Notes: generated by a model from the sequence alone, not told the origin. Numbered from the stretch's first letter, positions 1 through 12,988 are shown. The stretch: DNA of 64,000 nt from Candolleomyces eurysporus (GCA_027579435.1 JANBPK010000704.1:238325-302324), one strand, 5' to 3'. A program made the numbers and translations.

Positions 1-2732
<2,732 letters not shown>

Positions 2733-2981
2733 AAACATTGTGTGGCCAGGCTCCTCTCGCTCGACGGCTACGCGGGCTCGACTGATCAAGCGGTCCAACT
2801 TGTATCTCTACAGTCAAATAGTCTTTCGTAGCAATCATTACTTCTCTACACTATTATACAGTCATTTATAGCTTAATATGCACGGGCAGGCGGATACATA
2901 TCACTCGGAAGCGTTTCCTTGCTCTTCGACAGAGGCTTCATTATGGATGATGGAGATGGGATCGAGCGACGCTCTCCTCGC

Positions 2982-4632
2982 TCAATGTGGATTTCTTTCT
3001 GGATGTGAAGCTGTATCGAAGTTTGTCCNATTGTCGAAGGGCTGTTCAAAGATTGCTAGGGGAGAAGAGAGATTATTGAGTGTTTTTGAAGGCTGCAAAT
3101 GAAGGCACATACGGCTGCTGTTCCTTCTCGATCGCTTTGCATGAGATCTCGTAANTCTCCTCTGCAGAGGATCGTGTCCATCAACGTCTGTATCGTGANG
3201 TANACAGAGGATTATTAATGTGGATGCAGTGGGAATCACAACCCGCGACGCATACGTACATTGGAATACACACGACTGATTGGCATCCCAAACAGACTGT
3301 AGAGTTGTGTGTCTGCCTTCGTGAAGAAAAGGATCAATGTCACGACAGCGAAGACTCCAGCAAANGACCCTACNGGGAACCGTTCCATCAGTATATTCCG
3401 AGAAGTTGACCAGTGGGACTGAACTGACCTGTTTGGACAGCGGCTCTGGTGAGCCGTCGAATGATTGTGTCAGAACGCGAGAAACCCGAGCGAGATCGGC
3501 TCAGAGTATAGATGAGAACACCTACNTCGGAATTAGTACGCGCTTATAAAACCGAAGGGGAGGAAAACGAGATGTGAGTACANACCNCAGATGATAATAT
3601 CGAGAGCCATTTCAAGGCAAAGCCANACCGATAGANATGGTCGTATTATTATCAGTTGCGTCGCCCTGCATTCAGNCACGGTCAGTCANTAAANAGACAG
3701 TGAGCGTACAGTACTTACANNTTCACTTTCCANGCNTTGACGGTACATACTATCCCAAGCATCAAGGTTCCGNACGTCGCGATAGTTATACAAATCANCC
3801 ACATCTTGTTTTTCGTCAAACGGAAGACCCTGCACCCGACCGTCATACGTTAGTCTTTCATGGGAACTACAAGCTTGTAAGATATTGGGCGCACCGATAG
3901 GAGAGGAAGAACTGGGTCAGGAAGGCAGTGAGTGCCGTNACTGCGATTGTGAAAGGGTACGGCCATATCGGGGCTGCAGTAAACGCGTTCAAATTANGAT
4001 CGTTGTTCTCGGATCGAAAGGAAGAAACGAGGCGCACTCATGAGAGTTATTGGGTCATTGTACCCCTCGATTCTTGAATAAGGAATATTGNGTCAGGGTC
4101 ATNCAGNACAGACTGTNAAACGGACATACAGGTACACCCAAGCCAACCATATCAATCTGCAGGGCAATGGTCACCAATCGAGTNGTCTTTGAGCGCTCAA
4201 GGGTACTCACGCTGCACTGTGGAAAGTGTCCAGGCAGAATAGAGAAAGGACAGTTGACCTGTGGTAGAAAGGGACCGTTCAACCATGGTGCCTTAATTTG
4301 AAGTCTGCGCTGTCGCACGTACTTGATCCAGAGTGGGTCGTCAAACTCTGCAGCGAACAGTCTCAGACTANAAACACGATCATACTGAAGGGAATACCTT
4401 ACTGGTAAAAAAGTACGCGCCGTATTGATATGATGCAAGGCCATAGAGGTAAGTGTTGACTACAAGCNTCCGNTTACTGGGGGTCGCGACGCGCAAGGGG
4501 TNGTCCAGCACGTACCGAAGATTCCAAGCAACACAGGGCCTGTAACCNAANGGGTCANCCTCGATGTNCTGTTCNATCCCAAAAATNTGAACACNCACCT
4601 AGGTTCTCAGCAACGAGCTGCTTGATCGACAT
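2982..4632 (-). CDS. DUF6534-type seven-helix membrane protein
   Basis: Basidiomycete-expanded multi-spanning membrane protein of unknown function. The start is MSIKQLVAEN at 4632, and about nine short exons follow. Readable pieces in order are GPVLLGIF, VNTYLYGLASYQYGAYFF, KFDDPLWIK, STVLSLFCLDTFHSA, LIWLAWVYLY, PYPFTIAVTALTAFLTQFF, VFRLTKNKMWLICITIA, SVWLCLEMALDIIICG and SFAGVFAVVTLILFFTKA. This helix-loop order, with a basic loop before helix 6 and VYSN near the end, is the DUF6534 pattern as I know it. The C-terminus is uncertain: the frame read directly runs to 2982, but if the N in GGANTTACG (about 3154) is a spurious base the protein reads RGLRDLMQ and stops at 3056. Ns also obscure several splice sites. 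Function is not predictable; a receptor-like role is speculation. Confidence 0.7.
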
Positions 4633-5823
4633 CCCAACACAACATCAATTGCGGTACCAACAGCAAGGAAANGCGACTGTAGAAAGGAGAAAAGAAGACG
4701 ATTGCCGTTTTATAGAAATGAAGAAGACTGCAGCTGGGAGAAGAAGGCAACCAACGTCCAATCAATGGAAGAGGGGGCTTAGATATATTTTTCCGAGTAG
4801 TGGCGCAGGAAGGGGAGAACGGAAGAACAAACGGTTTTTACGGATGAAGGGACGCCCAAAATACCTTACCTACACGACCAAAACCCCCCCAGATAGGGAA
4901 ACCGTCTTCATATAACCCGAGTCGACACATGGGAAAAAGACCCTTGCAGTTAACCCCTCTCTTCTTCCCGCCGTTCGGGTGCTCTAGATACTGCGATCAC
5001 GAACGCAGAGGGGGGTCTGCCCTTGATGTCTCTCAATGAGATCTCCGGGTCAAACGAGGGGGTCATCCTAATTTGGGAAGCGGTAGGGCCTTTGCGAGAT
5101 CACGGAGGGTGAGATTAGGAATATCCGCATTCCACGCGTCCGCCACAATCCCCCTGTCGTACAACATGACCCTGACATGAACGACTCAAAAATCGAGGGA
5201 TCGATCATAACTGAAGAACTCGACAGAAGATCATAAAGGCATTTGTCCCTCGAAACAATTTCTCACTGACCTGCGAGGAAAATTAGTTTGACTTATGGCT
5301 TAAATAACAGGGTAAATGCAGACACGGACCTTACATAACTGTACGACCTCGATACTTCATTCAGTTACAGAGTTGGCAGCGGATCTATTACACACTGCCC
5401 GCCGAGCGTTTTATTCTCATGGTAACTGCGAAAGTTTGCCTTGAANAAGATTAACGATTGGCTTTCCGTTGGTGAGATGATGATTACGCATCGCGGCTGC
5501 NCAAGCTGCTGCCGCTCGACTTGATCCAAAGGTTTTCCGACGAACTGAAATACTNGAATCCGAGGATGCGAAGAGAAAAGGCGCCAATGACACAAAGAAT
5601 GTTCGCCACTTTCAAGGGCCGCAAAATGGTCAGTCAAAACATTGTTCCTAGAATAGGAGAAATTTCAAANTTGAGANGNAATAAATGAGACCTGTCCCGT
5701 TATATTGCGACGGAGCCGAACATGAGACCTCTGGNCCGATTCTAAGTCGGGAGAGGNACCTAGGCACGGCGAGTAAAGAGCACANGNATTTGTAAAACGG
5801 TGACGAGCGGGCATACAAAAAGT
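4633..5823. other. N-rich intergenic stretch with one weak ORF
   Basis: No recognisable gene. The only long frame (minus, 5365-5637, about 90 codons) reads through two Ns and resembles no family I know. A reverse-strand composition bias near 4920-5060 (runs of C and G) has no evident meaning. The stretch should contain the promoter of the DUF6534 gene at its left end and the 3' UTR of the dehydrogenase at its right end. Confidence 0.4.
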
Positions 5824-6919
5824 CTACCCTCTTCCCACGAACGGGGCGCCTGCAGCCCTNTTATTCGCTTCAGCTTCCGCCACTCTGACATGAGAGCTCC
5901 AGAAAAACGTACATGATATTCACTTCGAGCATNGCGACATCAGTCGGGAGGTTGGCGATGTGAACAATGGTGTCGCCGACATGATTTCGGTCTATCATCG
6001 GTTCTCGAAGGTACCTTCCGTCGGGCTGCAGGGATCCCTCGCCAAATCCAAACTTTTCGGCCATTTCAGTGAAAACATTACCTGCAACAACGTAAAAAGG
6101 TAATTAGATATATNNNNNTNNTNGNACGTTCTATAGCGCCGCTCNAGTGAGTGAAATGAACACAAACCAATATCAATTTGGGTGACGGTAATGCCATACT
6201 TTCGGCCATCCAAATTGGTAGATTTCGTGAGTCCAGAGATCGCGTGTTTGGAGATGCAATAAGGGGCCGTGTTTGGGCGGGGGACGTGAGCTGCNATCGA
6301 NCCGTTGTTGATGATCCTNCCTGAAGGACAGGGTCAATGGCGAGGATCGAGAGTGTCAGCTTGCATCCATACCTCCTTGCGGCTCTTGGGACTTGAATAT
6401 CTTGAAGGCTTCTTGTGTACACAAGAAAGATGCCACAACGTTAACGTTGAGGACCTGNAANAATTCCGCGTGCTCTATTTCNTCAAGTTGCTTCTGGGGG
6501 CCAGGTATTCCGGCATTCTATCAGAANCAACGAGGAGAAATTCAGCTTGAGCAACAGCACTTGGAGAGTGTCGGTGCACTCACATTGAATAAGACGTCTA
6601 GACGGCCTAGACAATCACATAATGAGCTCAGAACTCCAGCTGCAACGGGTAGAATTTCAACAGACGTACCGTATTTCTCGATCGTAGAGGCAAACAATGT
6701 TTTGACAAATGCAGGATCCGTCACATCGCCAGGGATAACGAGAGTAGAGGCTGGACATTCCTGNGCAGTGCCTTTGAGCTCTGCCTCCCTTCTCGCTGTC
6801 AACACGACGTTCCACCCCGCCTTGGACAGAGNGATTGCAGANGTTTTGCCAATCCCCGAAGACGCNCCGGTGACAATCGCAGTCTTTGCCATGAGTTTCG
6901 AAAGATAAGCTGTCGCCAT
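5824..6919 (-). CDS. Short-chain dehydrogenase/reductase (classical SDR)
   Basis: NAD(P)-dependent oxidoreductase with a Rossmann fold; substrate unknown. Exons on the minus strand are 6919-6670, 6606-6584, 6517-6373, 6320-6168 and 6081 onward. The first exon carries the cofactor motif TGxxxGIG (read as TxASSGIGK because of an N) after MAKTAIV. DVLFNNAG is assembled across the exon 2/3 junction, INNGSIAA holds the catalytic Ser region, and the active-site YCISK (YxxxK) is followed by HAISGLTKS. The end is ambiguous. After MLEVNIM a donor GTACGT is followed by an exon encoding APFVGRG and TAG at 5824, the usual end of fungal homologues, but the phases disagree by one base. Without splicing, the frame stops at 5870. 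A base error in this N-rich patch is the simplest explanation. Upstream ATG 6919 versus in-frame ATG 6892 is also undecided. Confidence 0.82.
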
Positions 6920-7450
6920 TTGTTCAGGACGATCACGACGGCCTTTTAAGAAGTTAGAGAATTGTGACTAGAATTCACGCGATCATGAGCTCTGGTGGGC
7001 TTCTTTTATGGATGGCAAGCCGTGGAATATCCGGGGTAGGTAGTGCATGGGTTCGGAATGTCTGTGGAATTGGGCCAGCGAGATGAATTGATGATGGAAG
7101 AAGAGACGGAGCGACGCTGTGATGTCAAGTTTGATTCCGAGTCCGCACCATGTTGAGATGGTGTTGAACTTTTCGGAATGTCCTTTGCATTATCGTGAAC
7201 AGTGCGATTACATCGAAGCAGNCATTAGAAACATTACATTACAAATTACAATACAGTTGTATTCTCATAAATGGGTCGTAAGTGGTCTTGGGGGAGCTGC
7301 CAAGGTTCCACGAGGTCAGGCGACTGTCAAGGCAGCACGAGGAGCAAATCAACACACCTGGTCTATGAAGACTGCTCTAGTTCATGTCGGGTAGAGTGGA
7401 CAGTGCTCATTGAGCTTCTAGAAGACTAAAACAACGATAAGACACTTGGG
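6920..7450. other. Upstream region of the SDR gene
   Basis: Intergenic. It contains the 5' side of the SDR gene and nothing I recognise as a gene; a 91-codon plus-strand frame at 7119-7394 has no familiar sequence. Confidence 0.4.
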
Positions 7451-7702
7451 TCATTCGACCACAACCGCGAGACTCACCATTGAACTAGCGTCGCTGACGC
7501 TAACCCTGTCATCNCCATTCGAGCTTGCAAGAGAGCTCTGGCGACTGTGGAAAGTCTTCATCTGAACAGCCTTTGGTTGCCGANTGCTTTCTGGCTCGAT
7601 GAGGGGTGTGTTGAACATAATTGTGAACGCGTCGATGAATGTCGACAGATACGAGGTTGAAGTCCTCCGTGTTGAACTTGACGCCGAGCTGCTTCGCTCC
7701 AT
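7451..7702 (-). CDS. Small Ser-rich hypothetical protein
   Basis: Short ORF of 83 codons starting MERSSSASSS and ending SMVSLAVVVE. It is rich in Ser/Thr/Arg in the first 20 residues, has a short hydrophobic patch (YLSTFIDAFTIMFN) and a second Ser-rich stretch. I do not recognise the family. The composition looks more protein-like than the surrounding frames, and the frame remains open further upstream to about 7963, so this may be the last exon of a longer minus-strand gene. Two Ns fall within it. Confidence 0.3.
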   Translation of the reverse strand: MERSSSASSSTRRTSTSYLSTFIDAFTIMFNTPLIEPESXRQPKAVQMKTFHSRQSSLASSNXDDRVSVSDASSMVSLAVVVE

Positions 7703-8228
7703 TGGTCCTTTGAGTTGAATTTGGGGAAAGCTTTGGGGAATTTGCTGAGATGATTCACTTCCTGGAGATTGTGGAAGAGAAATGAAGAAACATAGTCGAG
7801 CGACCTGTCGAGTTCTGTTTATAATCCTTTTGTTACAGGGAGTATGTACCAGTTCTAATCTGGCACTTGTTGAATGTTCGAGGCACCGACCTGCGTCATT
7901 CCCCACGTGGGAAATTGATCGGCCAGTTTCGTACCCCGTCTTGGCGGGTCGCNGNTCATTCAAGTGCCTCTGGTTTCAACTNNGNANGNNTGGATACAGA
8001 CCTCCCCCAAAATTCGGAGGCCCTTGGAATTATAATCACTGGGTAAGCNACTCTGACNGATACAATCGTCGGCAACTATTAACGTTTGGTGCCGGTTCAC
8101 TAGCCGAATTTAACCTCTNNGACTGGGGGATGCGCGGGAAACGCGCCACCCACCGGTGAGTTGTTGAGCTCCGAGTAACCCTGAGCAGAGCTTCAGCCAG
8201 CCTGCAGTTCTCCCTTCANCTTGCCACG
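7703..8228. other. Intergenic, upstream of the CoA-transferase gene
   Basis: No gene seen. The stretch around 7950-8130 is rich in N bases, so small features there would be missed. Confidence 0.35.
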
Positions 8229-10193
8229 ATGATGCTTCGACTTCTCTCACCTCGTCTTGCTTCTCGACCACTCCAGNCTTCTCTTTCACAGCGATGGCAG
8301 CTGTCAGCATTCGGTGGATTGTGGGAGCAACAACGGTTTTATGAAACTGGTCCTCGAAACCCTCCTGCTTTACCCTATGGTCCGGGTATCTCACCGCCTC
8401 TCAAAGGCGTCAAGATACTTGATTTGACGCGTGTTCTGGCCGGTCCGACCGCGACCATGCTACTGGCAGACCTGGGAGCGGATGTGATCAAGGTTGAGGA
8501 AGTGTCGCGAGGTGACGATACCCGTGCGTTCAACCCAGCCTCTGCACAGCACCGTTCTTGNGCTGACTTAGCTCTTCCAATANAGGTTCGTGGCTTCCTC
8601 CTGTTGCCCCAACAATACCCACGGCTCCCAAAGAAGCTTCCCACTTGCCTCCTGAATCCGCATATTTTCTTGCCGTCAATNGAAACAAGCGATCTATAAC
8701 CGTCAACTTCAAAACTCCTGAAGGGCTCGAGATCCTGCANAGACTAATCAAAAATTCGGACGTTCTGGTCGAGAACTTCATCTCTGGAAAGCTGGCCTCG
8801 ATGGGCCTGGGTTATGAAGANTGCAAGAAACTTAACCCAAAGCTAATNTACGCCTCGATCACCGGTATGTTTCCGCTGCATATGCTTTTCATGGCGTGTC
8901 TTTTCACTTAACGTCATGCTTACCGTCATGTTTTATATTCAAACCTCGATCAGGGTACGGCCAGACCGGGCCCTTCAAGTCGGCCGCAGGCTATGATGTT
9001 GTAATAGAAGGGGAAGCTGGCTTGATGCACATGTCAGTTGACTCACTGCTCCTGGAACCGAGTCTATTGGTACTAACACCCTCCGTGTGTAGCACGGGAG
9101 AACCAGGTGGTTCTCCTTGCAAGGTCGGAGTTGCTGCGACCGATATTGCTACAGGTCTTTATGCACATGGAGCTATCATGGCAGCGCTTATCTCGAGACA
9201 ACAAACTGGGAGAGGTGTATGGATCGATTGCAACCTATTCGAAACACAGGTAAGTGAAAGCAGCGGATCGGACCTACACATTGCTATAATCTCTTTGCTT
9301 CCGGATAATTAATCCAGTCACCGATAGATCGCAGGGTTAGCCAATATAGCTTCCAATTACCTCATTGCAGGCCAGGAGGCTTCTCGACATGGAACTGCTC
9401 ACCCTTCCATAGTCCCGTACCAAGTGTTCCCATGTAAAGACGGTTTTATTATGATTGGCGCGGGGAACAACAAGCAGGTATGTGTTTCTGTTTGGGCATC
9501 TGACAGTATGGAGTGACCAATGTGCTTTGCCAGTTCAAATCATTTGCCGAGAAGGTACTAGAAAAGCCTGAACTGGTGAACGACCCAAAGTTCTCGACCA
9601 ACGATGCGCGAGTCGCAAATCGGACGGAACTTGTCGATAGCATCAACGAGGCCTTGATGAAGCACGACAGGGAGTACTGGCTGGAGCGCTTAACAGGACT
9701 CGGGTGCGTCGAGGCAGACATGATTTTTCCGCGATGCTAAAATTACCTTGTTACAGAGTGCCGTTTGGACCTATTAACAATATCCAGCAGACGTTTGAGC
9801 ATCCGCAGGTGAGTGCGCTTTTCAATGCAGCGAGGGTTCTAAAGCTGACGAGCATGCCACCACGATAAGGCTGTCGCGAGGCGTGTCACGGTCGAAGTGG
9901 AGGTAAGTGGCGAGTTCTGGACACTGGTCGATGCAGGCTGACGCGCTGAGGGGCCTTTGCCGCTTGCAGCACCCCAGATCGGGAAAGATCAAGCTAGTTG
10001 CTCCAGCTGTGACATACGACGGGCNAAAAAATGCCAGTGCGGCGACCACCGCCTTGGCTTTCGGAGCACACGAAGGAGGTATGTGTGTCAGAAGGAAAAT
10101 TGAACTCGGGGCTGAACGAATTGGCAGGTTCTGGAGGAGCTCGGCTACACAGAAAGCGAGATAGCAGACTTGCGGGGAAGATTAATTATTTAA
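8229..10193 (+). CDS. Class III (CaiB/BaiF) CoA-transferase, SUGCT-like, mitochondrial
   Basis: Family III acyl-CoA transferase; the closest named relative I recognise is succinate-hydroxymethylglutarate (glutarate) CoA-transferase. Ten exons: 8229-8523, 8586-8864, 8954-9032, 9093-9249, 9328-9477, 9534-9703, 9757-9808, 9870-9902, 9970-10078, 10128-10193, giving 462 residues. The Arg/Ser/Leu-rich start ([16 protein letters not shown]) looks like a mitochondrial presequence. Family signatures are [22 protein letters not shown], the nucleophile-region [43 protein letters not shown] and the C-terminal [11 protein letters not shown]. The N at 10025 must be deleted to keep frame: as printed, PPPWLSEHT falls out of frame with the upstream exon, and removing the N restores one open frame. 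It likely acts in mitochondrial dicarboxylate or amino-acid breakdown. Confidence 0.9.
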
Positions 10194-10210
10194 TATTTAG
10201 TCACATGAAA

Positions 10211-10218
10211 TGACGTCA
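10211..10218. promoter_or_regulatory. CRE/ATF palindrome upstream of YPD1 copy A
   Basis: Perfect TGACGTCA, 142 bp before the start codon of the first YPD1 copy. In fungi this is the site of CREB/ATF bZIP factors (Atf1, Sko1), which act at the output of the stress MAP-kinase pathway fed by Ypd1. Binding is inferred from the site alone. Confidence 0.45.
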
Positions 10219-10359
10219 GACCTTCCGAATAAGGGGTAACAGTTACGAAAGCGGAATTGTCACGGACAGAAAGTGGAAGTGAGGGGAAATGGCCCATTTT
10301 GATAATCAGAGCAGCAATCAGCGCCTTTAAACTCTCTCACTGCTCTAACTGCACTGGCA

Positions 10360-11216
10360 ATGCCTGCTACCGAGCACGCCCCACCTCCCATTGCCCTCCA
10401 CAGAAACGACAGGTCTTCCTCCATGCCTCCTCGTTCGCCGACCTACCCAACGACCCCCCGGGCGGTTGATGCCAAACCTATCGTTAGCCATCAAGCTACA
10501 CCTCCGTCGCCCCCAAAATCTGTTCCCGCTCAAGAGCCACCCAAGTCTTCACATTCACCGTCACGGAGTAGTCCTGAGAGCGAACAGCCGCCAACAGTGA
10601 GCTCCGTTCTCTCCATCTCACGGTGGGGTGCTGTCGATACCGAGCATTTCGCGCCTCCTGTGTCTCTCCAACTGTGCGCACTTGCTCATGACCCATGCAG
10701 GTAGATGTGGAGGAAGACCCTATCGACATGGATACTTTCCAACAAATCCTAGACTTGGACGACGAAGATGATGACGAAGATGAGAAGTTCTCGAAAGGAA
10801 TGGTGGAGGCGTACTTTAAGCAAGCAGAGAAGACCTTTGTAGAGCTTGATGAAGCCTTGTGAGTTCCTCTGCCTCTGCCTGCTGTCTATCGACGGCACGG
10901 CCTCGTGCTATTAGTCTTATTGATGATGGATGCATTTGCTGTCATGAATGGTAGAGAGCAGAGCGATTTGGCGAAGTTGTCTGACTTGGGTCACTTTTTC
11001 AAAGGCTCATCCGCTGCTCTCGGAGTTTTTCGTGTACAAGCTGAATGCGAGAAGATTCAGAATCTCGGCAAATTGGCCCACCATAACGAGAAAAAGGACG
11101 AAGTTGAAGACATTACCGAGGAAGTTGCTTTGGAGAAGATCCGGAAGTCTTTGGCCACAGTCAAAGTGGAATACGATATAGCCGAAAAGTGGCTGCGAAA
11201 GCACTACGATAGTTAA
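10360..11216 (+). CDS. YPD1: HPt phosphotransfer protein Ypd1, copy A (intact phospho-acceptor His)
   Basis: Histidine phosphotransfer intermediate that passes phosphate from a hybrid histidine kinase to response regulators such as Ssk1 and Skn7. Exons are 10360-10596, 10701-10858 and 10955-11216, giving 218 residues. About 90 N-terminal residues are Pro/Ser-rich and disordered. The HPt four-helix bundle follows: IDMDTFQQILDLD, an acidic run, then FSKGMVEAYFKQAEKTF and the phosphotransfer helix LGHFFKGSSAALGV, where His145 (codon 10992-10994) matches the phosphorylated His of yeast Ypd1. It ends with IAEKWLRKHY. A perfect CRE palindrome lies upstream. The gene is the left member of a tandem duplication; compare the next YPD1 entry. 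It could also feed Skn7-type oxidative-stress output. Confidence 0.93.
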
Positions 11217-11731
11217 ATGGTTATGACTTATGCCGGACCAGGGTCGGGCGTGTAGGATTTTCTCGAATGGAGGTGGGACGGGTTACTTTCAGTGATGTGT
11301 AATCGACTGGACATCTTCTCCGTTTGCAGTGCCGAAGGACTTGGACATTGGACTAGGAAAACGACACACGGAGCAGCTGAAGTCTGCCGACTGCCGAAAC
11401 CCGGTGATACCCTCGAGAAGAGTTTGAAGGACAAACGATTGCTGGTCCGCCCCTCCTCATGTTCTTTTCCCCCTTTAAACCTCTACCTCTGTTGATTTGT
11501 ATCATCCCCAGCACTTGTATTATATTCTTCCATCATCGTTTACTGAGCTTTTGGTGTTACCTCTGTCATGAAGAAGTTGGATTATTACAGCATGATGACG
11601 TCAGGGAACAGTAATGTCGCATGATCTGATTCTTACATAACACGGTCACATGACACTAATGAGGCGCGCGCGAGGTTGAGACGCATTTTGGTTTTGGTTT
11701 TGGACCATGGTCCCACCACCACCACCTCCAA
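11217..11731. promoter_or_regulatory. YPD1A 3' flank plus captured CHL1-type promoter driving YPD1B
   Basis: The left part is the 3' UTR of copy A. The right part, from about 11560, corresponds to the CHL1 promoter at 12800-12958: both hold the same 25-bp block, a GCGCGCGC-rich run, a GAGACGC element and a GGACCATGG start context. In this copy the MluI-box hexamer is ACGCAT (11681-11686) instead of ACGCGT. The ATG at 11707 opens only a short frame that stops in about 30 codons, so the YPD1B start is taken as 11732. Confidence 0.6.
11596..11603. promoter_or_regulatory. CRE/ATF palindrome upstream of YPD1 copy B
   Basis: Perfect TGACGTCA, 129 bp before the YPD1B start, at nearly the same distance as the site before copy A. 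The homologous spot before CHL1 (about 12840) no longer has the palindrome. Confidence 0.45.
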
Positions 11732-12455
11732 ATGATCATGTCGGTCCCAGTCCCTGTTCCCACTCAAGAGCCCCTCGAGCCTTTACATTCACCGCCACGG
11801 AATAATCCCGAGAGCGAACAGCCGCCAACAGTGAGCTCCGTTCTCTCCATCTCACGGTGGGGTGCCATCGATCTGAACATTTCGTGCCTCCTCTCCAACT
11901 GTGCGCCCTTGCCCATGGTGCATGCAGGAAAAAGCGAAAGGACCCTCAAAGGACGAAATTATCGACATGGAAACCTTTGAGGAAATCCTAGAGTTGGATG
12001 ACTGGGAAGAGGATCGGGAGTTTTCGAGACGAATAGTGTCTGACTACCTCTCGCAAGCAGCGAGGGCGCTTGAGGAACTTGATGATGCTTTGTGAGTTCC
12101 TCTGCCTCTTCCTGCTGTCGATCGACAGCACGGCCTTGCGTTATCCATCGTTATTGATGATGGATCATTTGTTGTTATGAACCATAGGGCTCAGAGTGAT
12201 TTGGCGACGTTGTCTGAGTTAGGTCAATATCTCAAAGGATCCTCCACTGCTCTCGGAGTCCGTCGCGTGCAAGCTGCATGCGAGAAGATTCAGAGTTACG
12301 GGCGCCTTTTTGACGAGGATAAGAACGTAGACCTTTCCCAGCAGGATGCTTTGGCGTTAATCCGGAAGACTTTGACACAGGTCAAAGTGGATTATGCCGA
12401 GGCCGAAAAGTGGCTGCGAAAGTATTCCAACAACCCCACGGAGACAGATAGTTGA
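11732..12455 (+). CDS. Ypd1-like pseudo-phosphotransfer protein, copy B (phospho-acceptor His replaced by Gln)
   Basis: Tandem paralogue of the upstream YPD1. Exons are 11732-11830, 11928-12091 and 12188-12455, giving 176 residues. Introns sit at the same codons and in the same phases as in copy A. The HPt fold is kept (IDMETFEEILELD, FSRRIVSDYLSQAARAL, AEKWLRKYS), but the helix that should read LGHFLKGSS reads LGQYLKGSSTALGV. Codon 12225-12227 is CAA, Gln101, where copy A has CAC. Without the His it cannot carry phosphate by the known mechanism. The frame is fully open with canonical splice sites and no stop, so it looks maintained rather than decaying. The Pro-rich leader is much shorter and differs, because the duplication junction replaced it. 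A decoy that binds response-regulator or kinase receiver domains is my inference. Confidence 0.85.
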
Positions 12456-12988
12456 GTGGTGGCGTGTCCCGGACCAGTACAGGATTTTTTGAACGGAGGC
12501 AGGACGGGGTGCTTTCAATGTTGTGTGATCGATTGGGCATCTTCTCCGTTTGCAGTGGGTTTCCATTCATCGAAGGGTTTATACTTTGAACATTGGACTA
12601 GAAAACAACACAAGGAACGGCTGAGAGTCCTGGAAGTCTGTCGAAACCAGGTGATACCCTCGAGGAGAGTTTTGAAGGATGAACGATTGCTAGTCCGCCC
12701 CTCTTCATATTATTTTTTGCTTTTGAACCTCTACGTTTTTTACTTGTATCATCCCCAGCACTTGTATTATATTTTTCCACCATCGTTTACCGAGCTTTTT
12801 GTGTTATTTCTGTCACCTCGTCTCTTGATCTCGAAGTAGGATGACCATCAATGTCCCATCAATGTCCCATGATATAATTCTTACATAACACGGTCACATG
12901 ATGCTAATCATGACGCGCGCGCCCGAATTTTGGTCGAGACGCGTTTTGTTTTGGGACCATGGACCTCCAACTGCCTACTCCAGATGAT
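11750..12988 (+). repeat. Tandem duplication, unit 2 (YPD1B body, 3' flank, CHL1 promoter and start)
   Basis: Second copy of the unit described at 10520-11736. Unit 2 ends in the genuine CHL1 gene, so the ancestral order was YPD1 then CHL1 and one unit was inserted by unequal exchange. The two copies have diverged visibly in the 3' flank, so the event is not very recent. Confidence 0.78.
12456..12958. promoter_or_regulatory. CHL1 promoter region with MluI-type box
   Basis: The 3' flank of YPD1B, then the CHL1 upstream region. ACGCGT occurs at 12939-12944, 15 bp before the CHL1 ATG, next to a GACGCGCGCGC run. ACGCGT is the MBF (MluI cell-cycle box) site in yeasts and drives S-phase genes, which would suit a cohesion/replication helicase. 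A short direct repeat of ATCAATGTCCC lies near 12848-12869. Confidence 0.5.

Larger units (their letters stand above)
10520..11736 (+). repeat. Tandem duplication, unit 1 (YPD1A body, 3' flank, CHL1-type promoter and start)
   Basis: Direct repeat of about 1.2 kb matching unit 2 (about 11750-12988). Shared landmarks include the exon 1 end and intron start (10585-10635 against 11815-11868), the whole HPt coding part, the 3' flank with a shared run around GTATCATCCCCAGCACTTGT (11500 against 12745), and a 25-bp block identical in both (11629-11653 against 12877-12901). The unit ends just inside a copy of the first ten CHL1 codons (11707-11736). Confidence 0.8.

Noticed and set aside
11707..11800. 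ATG at 11707 as the start of YPD1B
   Set aside because: This frame (MVPPPPPPNDH) stops after about 30 codons; it is a relic of the CHL1 start carried by the duplication. It could act as an upstream ORF.
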